11,783 bases of DNA from Methanomicrobiales archaeon (GTDB lineage Archaea > Halobacteriota > Methanomicrobia > Methanomicrobiales > JACTUA01), in contig JAJRCP010000095.1 in NCBI GenBank assembly GCA_028678885.1, positions 1 to 11,783 of the forward strand. Direction: 5' to 3'. A program made the position numbers and the translations under genes. The notes beneath the pieces were generated by a model, which worked only from the letters and a program-made list of their open reading frames with translations, was not told where the DNA came from and made no database searches. Positions 1 through 5,585 of the stretch are shown in pieces. Every line of letters begins with the position of its first letter. Position 1 is the first letter of the stretch.

Positions 1-24
1 AGGTGCTTGAAATAGGTGGAGAAA

Positions 25-365
25 ATGAGTAAAGTCTGGCAGCAGTACTAGAAACCCTCGTAGTGGGTCCCCGAACCGAGCTCTTGGTTTCAGATTTCTT
101 GAATGCATTTCAGGTTTTTTATTACTTTTTCCGCACCATTCCTGGACCATCCATTCATGAGCATTTGATCCTCACACCTGCAGCCTACCTAAAGGATGGT
201 GTTCTAGTGGAGGAGGTGGATGTTTACCACATCGTCTTCTTCGTACGCAGGGGTGAGCCCTACATCGCGATCGGGGATGGAGAAAAACTACTTACCACCT
301 TTAAAGGGAAAGACGCATACCGTGCTGCTCATTATTATCTTGAGGAATTGCCTTTTCCCGAGTAA
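25..365 (+). CDS. Hypothetical small protein, apparently frameshifted after codon 3-4
   Basis: I do not recognise this protein family. The open frame runs to the stop at 363-365 and encodes about 110 residues, with a hydrophobic and aromatic first half (segment LNAFQVFYYFFRTIPG) and an acidic C-terminus. A GTG at 63 could start it but has no ribosome site. An ATG at 25 has a good Shine-Dalgarno (GGTGGA, 15-20), yet its frame reads MSKVWQQY and stops at 49-51. Joining that start to the long frame near 34-36 would give MSK-x-LAAVLETLVVGPRTE, which reads as a normal continuous protein, so one base seems missing (or two extra) there. An upstream gene may end at the TAA at 30-32, overlapping this start. 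The 3' end overlaps the convergent UPF0280 gene by 65 nt. Whether this is a real broken gene or an error near the window edge cannot be told here. Confidence 0.5.
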
Positions 366-1056
366 TCAAATCACTGTCCACTTGGGCATGGACAAGGGGT
401 GGAAGATCTCCCCAAGATCGTTCAAAAGCTCCGCTGATCACGAACACACCAAGAATGGAGGGATCGGTGATACGCTGAAAGATACTATCATCATCTGCTG
501 AGACCTGGTTACAGATCGCAGTCGCCCATGCATCTGCCGCTGCAGTATCGCAGGAGAAGACGGTGACCGCATCTGCCGTTCCGAAACTCACCGATGGGCC
601 AACTGTCGCAGAAGAAGTGCAGATTCCAAGGATCCTTTCCGTAGGAGGCACTAAGAACGCCCTCCGGTTACTGGATGGAGCGGTGCCCGCATGCACTCCC
701 ACCCGGATGGTACGATCGCTCATCAGTGCAATATCTCCTCCGTTATCGATCACGCCAAAGAGAGCGCCCTCTTTCTCCATTGCTTCAACTCCTGCCCAAG
801 CAATCGTTCCCGCTACTGCAGCCATCGGGCCCACCTGTGCCCGTGTAGCGGCATCACTCATCCTCAGGACCGTAAGGCTACGATCATCTGGTGTGTAGGG
901 ATAATAGGTGATGGAAAAAAACGGATCCCTGGCGATGCATCTTTCGATCTCCATTCTTGCCGCAAGCATTCCTTGGATCGCGGCGGTGATGTGATCCTCC
1001 GTATCGGCAAGGATGGTCGCGATGGTCTCTTTATACTGGAAATGGCGCCGGATCAT
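301..1056 (-). CDS. UPF0280 (COG2122, ApbE-like) protein, sulfide assimilation accessory
   Basis: This 251-residue protein belongs to UPF0280/COG2122, related in fold to the ApbE FAD-transferase family. In Methanosarcina acetivorans the COG2122 protein (MA1715) is reported to help efficient sulfide use for homocysteine synthesis; its chemistry is not settled. Family signatures seen here are the start MIRRHFQYKET, the glycine-rich GVIDNGGDIAL segment, ATVGPSVSFGTADAVTV, and the near-terminal WGDLPPLV...DLITR. I chose the ATG at 1056 because it overlaps the upstream ferredoxin stop as ATGA; a GTG/ATG further upstream would lie deep in that gene. No clear Shine-Dalgarno is present, so translation probably depends on coupling. 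It is the last gene of a three-gene operon. The family normally ends close to the ITR motif, whereas this copy runs on for about 20 polar residues, and that tail is exactly the part overlapping the convergent gene at 25-365. Confidence 0.88.
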   Translation of the reverse strand: MIRRHFQYKETIATILADTEDHITAAIQGMLAARMEIERCIARDPFFSITYYPYTPDDRSLTVLRMSDAATRAQVGPMAAVAGTIAWAGVEAMEKEGALFGVIDNGGDIALMSDRTIRVGVHAGTAPSSNRRAFLVPPTERILGICTSSATVGPSVSFGTADAVTVFSCDTAAADAWATAICNQVSADDDSIFQRITDPSILGVFVISGAFERSWGDLPPLVHAQVDSDLITREKAIPQDNNEQHGMRLSL

Positions 1057-1439
1057 AGAGTCTGGGAAAGAGCATGGTGGGGACAGGCGGTGATACATTT
1101 ACCACACAGAACGCAGCGTTCGTCCCGCAGGTGGAGCCGGTACTCTTCGTCCATGTAGAAGACTTCTTTAGGGCAGACACTGACACAGGCGCCACAATCG
1201 ATGCATTCCTCCTCGTTGAGGGAAACACCATGTTCAAGTATCCGTACGGTGACACCTTTTGCCTGCATCAGGTCACACACCTCGCGAGCATCGGTGTCGG
1301 GAACATCAATCAGCACCTCTCCCGATACGGAGTCGATATGGGCCCGTTCCACGCTGATGAGCACTCCTGTTTGCTTCACAACCTGAGCGATGACCGGTTC
1401 ACGCCCTTTTTTCTTGGAGAAGGTGAGCAAAAGCTTCAT
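1053..1439 (-). CDS. NIL-domain ferredoxin with two [4Fe-4S] clusters, homocysteine biosynthesis
   Basis: A 128-residue protein with an N-terminal NIL (ligand-binding, ACT-like) domain at about residues 1-72 and a C-terminal dicluster ferredoxin. The cluster ligands are visible: C79, C82, C85, C89-P and C109, C112, C115, C119-P, the CxxCxxCxxxCP pattern twice. It matches the MA1822 type of M. acetivorans, which acts with the DUF39 protein to convert aspartate semialdehyde and sulfide to homocysteine, presumably supplying electrons. The start at 1439 (MKLLLTF) overlaps the DUF39 stop as ATGA and has a strong Shine-Dalgarno (GAGGTGG, about 1452-1446) with 5 nt spacing. An upstream GTG at 1448 lies inside that Shine-Dalgarno and is unlikely. 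Its own stop overlaps the UPF0280 start in the same ATGA manner. The protein is probably cytoplasmic; no signal or membrane segment is seen. Confidence 0.92.
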   Translation of the reverse strand: MKLLLTFSKKKGREPVIAQVVKQTGVLISVERAHIDSVSGEVLIDVPDTDAREVCDLMQAKGVTVRILEHGVSLNEEECIDCGACVSVCPKEVFYMDEEYRLHLRDERCVLCGKCITACPHHALSQTL

Positions 1440-2944
1440 TTCTGCCACCTCTTTCCGAAGAGTTTCCCGAGATCGATAGCCGTCAGCATCCCAACCATGT
1501 GGTTGCGCTCATCGACCACCGGCAGCGCACTGATATTATATCGTTCGAGTTTCTGGGCTGCCACATCTACGTGTTCGTCCGGTACGGTCTTGATTACCTT
1601 TATTGTCATTACATCTTTGACCTTCTGGTTCTTTTCCTCTTTGACAACCGCCTTCGAAACATCGTAAGTTGTGACGATCCCTACAACTGTTCCCTCACGA
1701 TCCAGAACAGGAAGGTGATTCGTATCCCCTCTGAGAAGTTTTCTTGCTGCGGTTTTGATACTTTCGTCCTCACTGATGCTCACTACGTTAGTATTCATGA
1801 TATCTCTCACCCGGGGGACCCGGGCAGTCTCCCGCATCGGCCGAGAGATTTTCGTCGTGCTGATCCTTTTCGTGGGAAGTGCGAGCTGAAACTTACCTTT
1901 CTTTATCCAGTCCTGCAGCGTACAGGCCACATCGTGGGCTTTCCGGTTACTGGAGAGAGAGGATATCCTCACTTCTTCGCTGTTGAGCTCTACCTTTCCG
2001 CTCTTCAGCTCCGCATAGGTGATCTTCCGAAGAGAGGGTCTGTTCCGGCTGGGTACGCCATAATCCAGTATATCCACGACAATATCCTCATCCCGAATTG
2101 CCGTGCTCCGGACCAGCTCTTTATCAAGTATAGGGATTGCAACTCCCACACCTACATACAGGGTTACTCCGTATTGGTGCATGGTAGCAGCACGGAGGAA
2201 CTCAGGATGCATCTCTTTCATATCGCCTGTTACCATCAATGTACCGAAGCCCCCAGCTGGGGAATGCTGTGTACCTTCGCCGATGATCATACCAGTCGAT
2301 CCGCAGAGAAAGATAGGTACTCCACTGCCGATAGTCCGGAATCCAGGATCATTAGAGAGCGGCGAGAGAGCTCCAGCCCCGGAGAACGTAATGTTTCCAT
2401 AGCTCGGAAGCAGGGTGCCCATATAGGTGTACAACGTCCGATCGGTGGAGTTCGTTGCTGCGTTATACCGCTGGTAGGCATTGCGGGGATTCACCATGAT
2501 CGCCTGATTTAGGTCATCGATCACGAGTTCGGTGGTGATAGTCCGCCGGGGATAACAGTCTGTCCCTCGGGAGGTACCATGGAGCTCGATCATATTCCCT
2601 GAGACAAGATCTTCCATGACATGAGCCCCTCCATACTGTTCTCCAAGGGTGGTGGATTGCTGGGTTGCCCCTATATACGTATCCACTGCAGCAATTCCCC
2701 CATAGGCTTCAACCTCATTCAGCCATACCCGCTCCATCCGGATGGGTGGATCAGCATGACCAAAGTTGAGAAATGCCCCGGAGGAGCACATCGCGCCGAA
2801 TGTCCCTGTGGTGACGACATCCACCTCATTAAGTGCCCGGTCCTCCCCAATTTCATCGACCAAGGTAGGCATCCGGTCGGCAGTCACGACCGTTGCATTT
2901 CCATCTCTGATTTTCTGATTGATCAGCTCAAGGGATTTCTCCAT
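1436..2944 (-). CDS. DUF39/COG1900 homocysteine biosynthesis protein with C-terminal CBS pair
   Basis: A 502-residue cytoplasmic protein. Residues 1 to about 370 are the DUF39 (HcyBio, COG1900) domain and about 377-502 are two CBS domains (segments beginning VRDIMNTNVVSI and VKDVMTIKVIKT). It corresponds to MA1821 of M. acetivorans, which with the NIL-ferredoxin makes homocysteine from aspartate semialdehyde and sulfide in methanogens lacking the classical O-acetylhomoserine route. Two cysteines in conserved-looking motifs, C53 (FGAMCSSGAF) and C130 (GTDCYPRR), match in position the cysteines I recall being implicated in persulfide transfer in MA1821. The CBS pair may sense an adenosyl ligand such as AMP or SAM (inference). 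The ATG at 2944 has no Shine-Dalgarno, but a TATA box sits 27 nt upstream, suggesting a leaderless transcript. It is first in the operon, overlapping the ferredoxin gene by 4 nt. Confidence 0.93.
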   Translation of the reverse strand: MEKSLELINQKIRDGNATVVTADRMPTLVDEIGEDRALNEVDVVTTGTFGAMCSSGAFLNFGHADPPIRMERVWLNEVEAYGGIAAVDTYIGATQQSTTLGEQYGGAHVMEDLVSGNMIELHGTSRGTDCYPRRTITTELVIDDLNQAIMVNPRNAYQRYNAATNSTDRTLYTYMGTLLPSYGNITFSGAGALSPLSNDPGFRTIGSGVPIFLCGSTGMIIGEGTQHSPAGGFGTLMVTGDMKEMHPEFLRAATMHQYGVTLYVGVGVAIPILDKELVRSTAIRDEDIVVDILDYGVPSRNRPSLRKITYAELKSGKVELNSEEVRISSLSSNRKAHDVACTLQDWIKKGKFQLALPTKRISTTKISRPMRETARVPRVRDIMNTNVVSISEDESIKTAARKLLRGDTNHLPVLDREGTVVGIVTTYDVSKAVVKEEKNQKVKDVMTIKVIKTVPDEHVDVAAQKLERYNISALPVVDERNHMVGMLTAIDLGKLFGKRWQK

Positions 2945-2965
2945 AGGATTATTATTATTTCGAAT

Positions 2966-2976
2966 ATATTTTATAG
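2966..2976 (-). promoter_or_regulatory. TATA box of the homocysteine operon, likely leaderless
   Basis: Read on the minus strand this is CTATAAAATAT, a near-ideal archaeal TATA box preceded by an A/C-rich BRE-like stretch (AAAAC). Its centre is about 27 nt before the ATG at 2944, so transcription should begin at or next to the start codon. The intervening bases contain no Shine-Dalgarno. Confidence 0.6.
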
Positions 2977-3012
2977 GTTTTTATTACTAACAGTAATAAT
3001 CTAGCTCTAAGG

Positions 3013-3037
3013 GGGAGGAGAGTCGCGGGATTCGAAA
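3013..3037 (-). other. tRNA 3'-end-like fragment (TTCGAATCCCGC)
   Basis: On the minus strand this reads TTCGAATCCCGC followed by GACTCTCCTCCCC, resembling the T-loop and 3' T-stem of a tRNA and then an acceptor-like stretch. The matching 5' T-stem (GCGGG) is absent just before it, and no D or anticodon arm is visible, so it is not a tRNA gene. It lies near the edge of the AT-rich segment, so it could be an old attachment-site remnant, but a chance match is just as possible. Confidence 0.15.
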
Positions 3038-3190
3038 GATCAGAACCCATAGACTGCAATAACGAAAAGTGAGATTCGTCACAGTAGTCTGATTCTGCGA
3101 TGGTTCTCCCACAATTTCATGGTACCAGTATTGATAGAACGAAAATTAAAATCAATCTATTAATAACTAATAATTTTGTGACAATATCCG

Positions 3191-3198
3191 ATATTTAA
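3191..3198 (+). promoter_or_regulatory. Possible TATA box for the molybdopterin-domain gene
   Basis: ATATTTAA preceded by CCG lies with its centre about 31 nt before the ATG at 3226. No Shine-Dalgarno is present between them, so the leader would be only a few nucleotides. The whole area is AT-rich, which weakens the call. Confidence 0.35.
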
Positions 3199-3225
3199 TG
3201 AATGATTCTCGATTAAATCTTATAA

Positions 3226-3912
3226 ATGAATAATAGATCGATGTTAATTTACGTTAGTGTTGTTTTATTCGTAATTATTCTTTACATCATTTTCGGTATT
3301 CCTACGATACTAGCAGGTTCACCTGGAGTTACCCCTCTACCTTCCGTGGAAATTAGGTCATATCATGGTCAAAACCTTTCTTCTATCTCAGATTTCCATG
3401 AAAATTCTGTAAAAGGACCGCAATATATTAATGAGTCAGATTATCGGCTAACCATTACAGGTCTCACAAATACAACCCGTGTATATACGTATAATGAAGT
3501 ACTGAACCAATTTCCTCACTACTCAAAGGTTGTCACCCTTTTCTGCGTAGAAGGGTGGGATGTAACTATCTTATGGGAGGGTGTACTAGTTCGAGATTTA
3601 ATACATGGTGCGGGTATCGATCCTCGTGCAAATACGGTCATTTTCACGGCATACGATGGTTATAAGACTTCTTTTCCATTGACTTATTTGATGGATAATA
3701 ATATCATCATGGCTTATCGAATGAACAATGTCACTCTTCCGGCTAATCGGGGATTCCCCTTCGAACTTGTTGCTGAAGATAAATGGGGCTATAAATGGGA
3801 GAAATGGGTTGAGAAGATAGAACTTATCGACAATCCAAATTATCGTGGTTATTGGGAAGAACGAGGTTATTCAAATAGTGGAGACTTAAATAGCAGTTAT
3901 TTTGGGAACTGA
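3226..3912 (+). CDS. Membrane-anchored sulfite-oxidase-fold molybdopterin-binding protein
   Basis: This 228-residue protein has an N-terminal hydrophobic segment (about residues 7-31, MLIYVSVVLFVIILYIIFGI) followed by a soluble domain of the oxidoreductase molybdopterin-binding family (PF00174, sulfite oxidase/MsrP fold). The key feature is C107 in LFCVEGWDV, the usual molybdenum-ligating cysteine with its CVEGW context. Other family marks are the AYDGYKTSFPL segment and NRGFPFELVAEDKWGYKWEKWVEKIEL near the end (positions about 172-202). The substrate is unknown; relatives reduce or oxidise sulfur, sulfoxide or oxyanion compounds. The N-terminus has no twin-arginine motif, which is odd for a cofactor-loaded exported enzyme. 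The gene is distinctly AT-richer than its neighbours and converges on a small cytochrome-b-like gene 50 nt downstream, a plausible redox partner. No good ribosome site precedes the ATG. Confidence 0.85.
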   Translation: MNNRSMLIYVSVVLFVIILYIIFGIPTILAGSPGVTPLPSVEIRSYHGQNLSSISDFHENSVKGPQYINESDYRLTITGLTNTTRVYTYNEVLNQFPHYSKVVTLFCVEGWDVTILWEGVLVRDLIHGAGIDPRANTVIFTAYDGYKTSFPLTYLMDNNIIMAYRMNNVTLPANRGFPFELVAEDKWGYKWEKWVEKIELIDNPNYRGYWEERGYSNSGDLNSSYFGN

Positions 3913-3924
3913 AATTAGAATATC

Positions 3925-3945
3925 TTCATTTTTTAATTTTATAAC
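3925..3945. terminator. T-rich bidirectional termination zone between convergent genes
   Basis: The 50-nt gap between the convergent molybdoprotein and DUF4405 genes contains CATTTTTTAATTTTATAA. Archaeal RNA polymerase terminates on oligo-T tracts, so this run of six and then four T could end the plus-strand transcript. No stable hairpin is visible. Confidence 0.4.
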
Positions 3946-3962
3946 CTTACATTAGATTACAA

Positions 3963-4241
3963 TTATTCCGGAACTATTCGGTCAATAAATATTGTCTTGG
4001 TTGTTTTAATAATCCATCCACGATTTAGATAAAGGTGTATTGCAACCAAGATTCCAAGAACAAGACCAGATCGATCATGAATATCGCTGATTCTCGCCAT
4101 AGGTAACACTAAATCGGTAAGGTTGAATAATCGCATAAAAAAATTGGACTTCAGTAACCCAGTACTAAAACAAATCAAAAGTACAATTCCCATAACAAAC
4201 TCAACGAACCATCTCACGAATCTAATGTTTTTGTCTTTCAT
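3963..4241 (-). CDS. Two-helix DUF4405-like membrane protein, putative cytochrome b
   Basis: A 92-residue membrane protein with two hydrophobic helices, about residues 11-30 and 58-78. H55 in ISDIHDRSG and H69 in AIHLYLNRGWI lie 14 residues apart at the start of and within the second helix, followed by W76; this resembles the conserved histidine pattern of DUF4405, a family of cytochrome-b-like membrane domains. The 14-residue spacing recalls that of histidines binding two stacked hemes in cytochrome b. As a single chain it has only half of a four-helix bundle, so it would need to dimerise (inference). It faces the molybdopterin gene tail to tail and could pass electrons between the membrane and that enzyme. 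It shares the same AT-rich composition. No Shine-Dalgarno is seen before the ATG. A non-heme membrane protein remains possible. Confidence 0.6.
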   Translation of the reverse strand: MKDKNIRFVRWFVEFVMGIVLLICFSTGLLKSNFFMRLFNLTDLVLPMARISDIHDRSGLVLGILVAIHLYLNRGWIIKTTKTIFIDRIVPE

Positions 4242-4328
4242 GTGTTACCAATCATCAAATTTTCAAAAAGGGAGTTTAAGGAGATTTCGGAATCGATGAA
4301 CATCTGCTGTTTTGAGAATGATATAAAG

Positions 4329-4338
4329 TTTAAAAATA
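4329..4338 (+). promoter_or_regulatory. TATA-like box inside gene-free region 4242-4500
   Basis: TTTAAAAATA, preceded by AAAG, is a good archaeal TATA match. Its centre would put a transcription start near 4360, where no plausible protein start follows. It could drive the candidate structured RNA at 4381-4467 or give a longer leader to the Nif3 gene. Confidence 0.4.
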
Positions 4339-4380
4339 GATGTTTCGACAATATAGGTCAATCTGTGCGTGACGGGGGAA

Positions 4381-4467
4381 GCTGTTAGTCGCTTTAGCCT
4401 GAACTGTTGTCATTCGGCATACTTGTCTCTTGTCCGATGTGTATGTTGACATCCTACCCTTAACAGC
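4381..4467 (+). ncRNA. Candidate small structured RNA
   Basis: The segment is closed by a perfect 7-bp inverted repeat, GCTGTTA (4381-4387) with TAACAGC (4461-4467). Inside it a second stem pairs TGTCA (4408-4412) with TGACA (4447-4451) and, past a 4-nt bulge, GCATAC (4417-4422) with GTATGT (4441-4446, one G-U), leaving an 18-nt loop. A TATA-like box lies about 26 nt before the predicted start near 4360 and a short T-run follows at 4472-4475. I do not recognise a known RNA family; the pairing was found by eye and may be chance. Confidence 0.22.
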
Positions 4468-4471
4468 AGCA

Positions 4472-4477
4472 TTTTAT
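4472..4477 (+). promoter_or_regulatory. TATA box of the Nif3-family gene, likely leaderless
   Basis: TTTTAT is centred about 26 nt before the ATG at 4501, the spacing expected between TATA box and transcription start. No convincing Shine-Dalgarno occurs between them (GATGAG at 4483-4488 is too far, 12 nt), so translation probably starts on a leaderless mRNA. Confidence 0.45.
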
Positions 4478-4500
4478 CATTCGATGAGAAACACTGCTTC

Positions 4501-5208
4501 ATGCAGATCGGTGCGATTCTCGCACTGCTGGAAGGGATCGCCCCTCCTGAACTTGCTGACGAGGATGACCGAGAGAGAATCGGCCTTCTTGTGGAAGGGG
4601 GTGAGGAGGTCCGGAATGTCTGCTGCTGTGTAGACGTCACCCCCAAAGTAGTACAGCAGGCCATACTCCGGCGGAGCACTTTCCTTGTTGCTCATCATAA
4701 TCCTTTTCACGATTCACTCTCCGTGATTCGGGGTTACGATGCGGACCTGATTCGTGGACTGCTCATTGCGAATATGAACCTCTATGTAATGCACACTAAC
4801 TTTGACCGGGCACCAGAAGGGGTAAATTGGACACTGGCCCACCTCCTTGGGTTAAACCAGGTGATCGAAATGCCCATGGGAGTCATTGGTACATGCACCC
4901 TCTCGCTCCAAGAGATCGGAGAAAGACTCAATGGTCCTCTCCGGATCTATGGTGAAATTGAAGAGTCACATACCCTTGCTATTGTGGGAGGGAGTGGATT
5001 TCAGCCAAACCTGATTGAATTCGCACACCGTAATGGGGCAGATGCATTCCTTTCCTCCGAATTGAAACACCATGTTGCCCTTCGATCTTCTCTCCCCCTG
5101 CTGGAGTCCACGCATTATAACCTAGAGGCCCCTGCTATGCGCAGGCTCGCAGAAGATCATTCCTGGTTCTTCATGGAGACCCAACTGTCATGCAGGAATC
5201 TCAGATGA
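4501..5208 (+). CDS. Nif3-family dinuclear metal-centre protein (YbgI/DUF34)
   Basis: A 235-residue cytoplasmic protein of the Nif3/YbgI family (often labelled GTP cyclohydrolase 1 type 2 homologue; real substrate unsettled), close to the family's usual 250 residues. The N-terminus MQIGAILALLEGIAPPELA matches the family start. Metal ligands can be placed: H65-H66 in LVAHHNPF, H98 and D102 in MHTNFDRAPEGVN, and H205 and E209 in STHYNLEAPA, the classic H...H/D...HxxxE arrangement for two metal ions. A second conserved stretch, GADAFLSSELKHH (about residues 179-191), is also present. The upstream frame has a stop at 4447-4449 and no other usable start codon, so ATG 4501 is secure. It leads a co-directional group with a SWIM protein (4-nt overlap) and alaS. 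Relatives have been linked variously to metal insertion, stress and damage repair, so function remains open. Confidence 0.88.
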   Translation: MQIGAILALLEGIAPPELADEDDRERIGLLVEGGEEVRNVCCCVDVTPKVVQQAILRRSTFLVAHHNPFHDSLSVIRGYDADLIRGLLIANMNLYVMHTNFDRAPEGVNWTLAHLLGLNQVIEMPMGVIGTCTLSLQEIGERLNGPLRIYGEIEESHTLAIVGGSGFQPNLIEFAHRNGADAFLSSELKHHVALRSSLPLLESTHYNLEAPAMRRLAEDHSWFFMETQLSCRNLR

Positions 5209-5534
5209 ACGGGGTATGGGATGAGGAGGCATGCACCCATGCGCTCACACCTTCCCTGAGGGATGCTCTAGAGAAGCAGTATGGGGTGCGGGGAAAGAAA
5301 GCCCTGAAAGCGGTGGAGGAAAGACGGGTAAAAAAATATCGTGATTTCTTTGTTGTCGTGGGATACAACGATGAATACGTGGTTGATGAAGATTTTTGCA
5401 CCTGCAATGATTTTCTCTTCCGTGGGCGGGAGTGTGTTCATATTCTCGCGATGCGGGTAGCCAGTGATACCGGTTGTTACGAAGATTATGGCAGCTGGTA
5501 TTATCCTTCACTCAAGACGTCAGGTCGACACTAA
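5205..5534 (+). CDS. Small SWIM zinc-finger protein
   Basis: A 109-residue protein carrying a SWIM zinc finger, CxC-x9-CxH, with ligands C65, C67, C77 and H79 (DFCTCNDFLFRGRECVHILA). The N-terminal half is a charged helix-forming region ending in EERRVKKYRDFFVVVGYNDEYVV, typical of stand-alone archaeal SWIM proteins. SWIM fingers bind DNA or protein; some archaeal and eukaryotic members work with RadA/Rad51 paralogues in recombination, but no such partner is in this window. I chose ATG 5205 because it overlaps the Nif3 stop as ATGA and has an AGGAA Shine-Dalgarno (5194-5198) at 6 nt; an ATG at 5190 is poorer. Translational coupling suggests that it is made together with the Nif3 protein. The gap to alaS is 51 nt. 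Confidence 0.82.
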   Translation: MNGVWDEEACTHALTPSLRDALEKQYGVRGKKALKAVEERRVKKYRDFFVVVGYNDEYVVDEDFCTCNDFLFRGRECVHILAMRVASDTGCYEDYGSWYYPSLKTSGRH

Positions 5535-5554
5535 TGCTTTTTATCATTTGCAGG

Positions 5555-5563
5555 AAAAATATA
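5555..5563 (+). promoter_or_regulatory. TATA-like box before alaS
   Basis: AAAAATATA, preceded by CAGG, is centred about 27 nt before the alaS ATG at 5586, which would give a leaderless or nearly leaderless transcript. A second candidate, CTTTTTAT at 5538-5545, would give an 18-nt leader. Either would let alaS be transcribed separately from the two genes upstream. Confidence 0.4.
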
Positions 5564-5585
5564 CAGTTATAGACTGGGATTTTTC

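Noticed and set aside
563..1158. Plus-strand open frames of 111 and 155 codons
   Set aside because: Both are antisense to the UPF0280 and ferredoxin genes, which have clear family motifs and coupled starts.
1499..2512. 337-codon plus-strand open frame
   Set aside because: It lies wholly antisense to the DUF39 gene, whose protein is recognisable throughout. The antisense protein shows no family features and has a cysteine- and histidine-rich composition typical of shadow frames.
3070..3083. GTGA-gattcg-TCAC mini hairpin
   Set aside because: A 4-bp stem is too short to separate from chance in this sequence.
3000..3100. Complete tRNA gene on the minus strand
   Set aside because: Only a T-loop/3' stem-like piece is present; the 5' T-stem, anticodon arm and acceptor partner are missing.
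4407..4463. 18-residue peptide starting with TTG in the gene-free segment
   Set aside because: There is no ribosome site at a suitable distance, and the segment is better explained as base-paired RNA or non-coding spacer.
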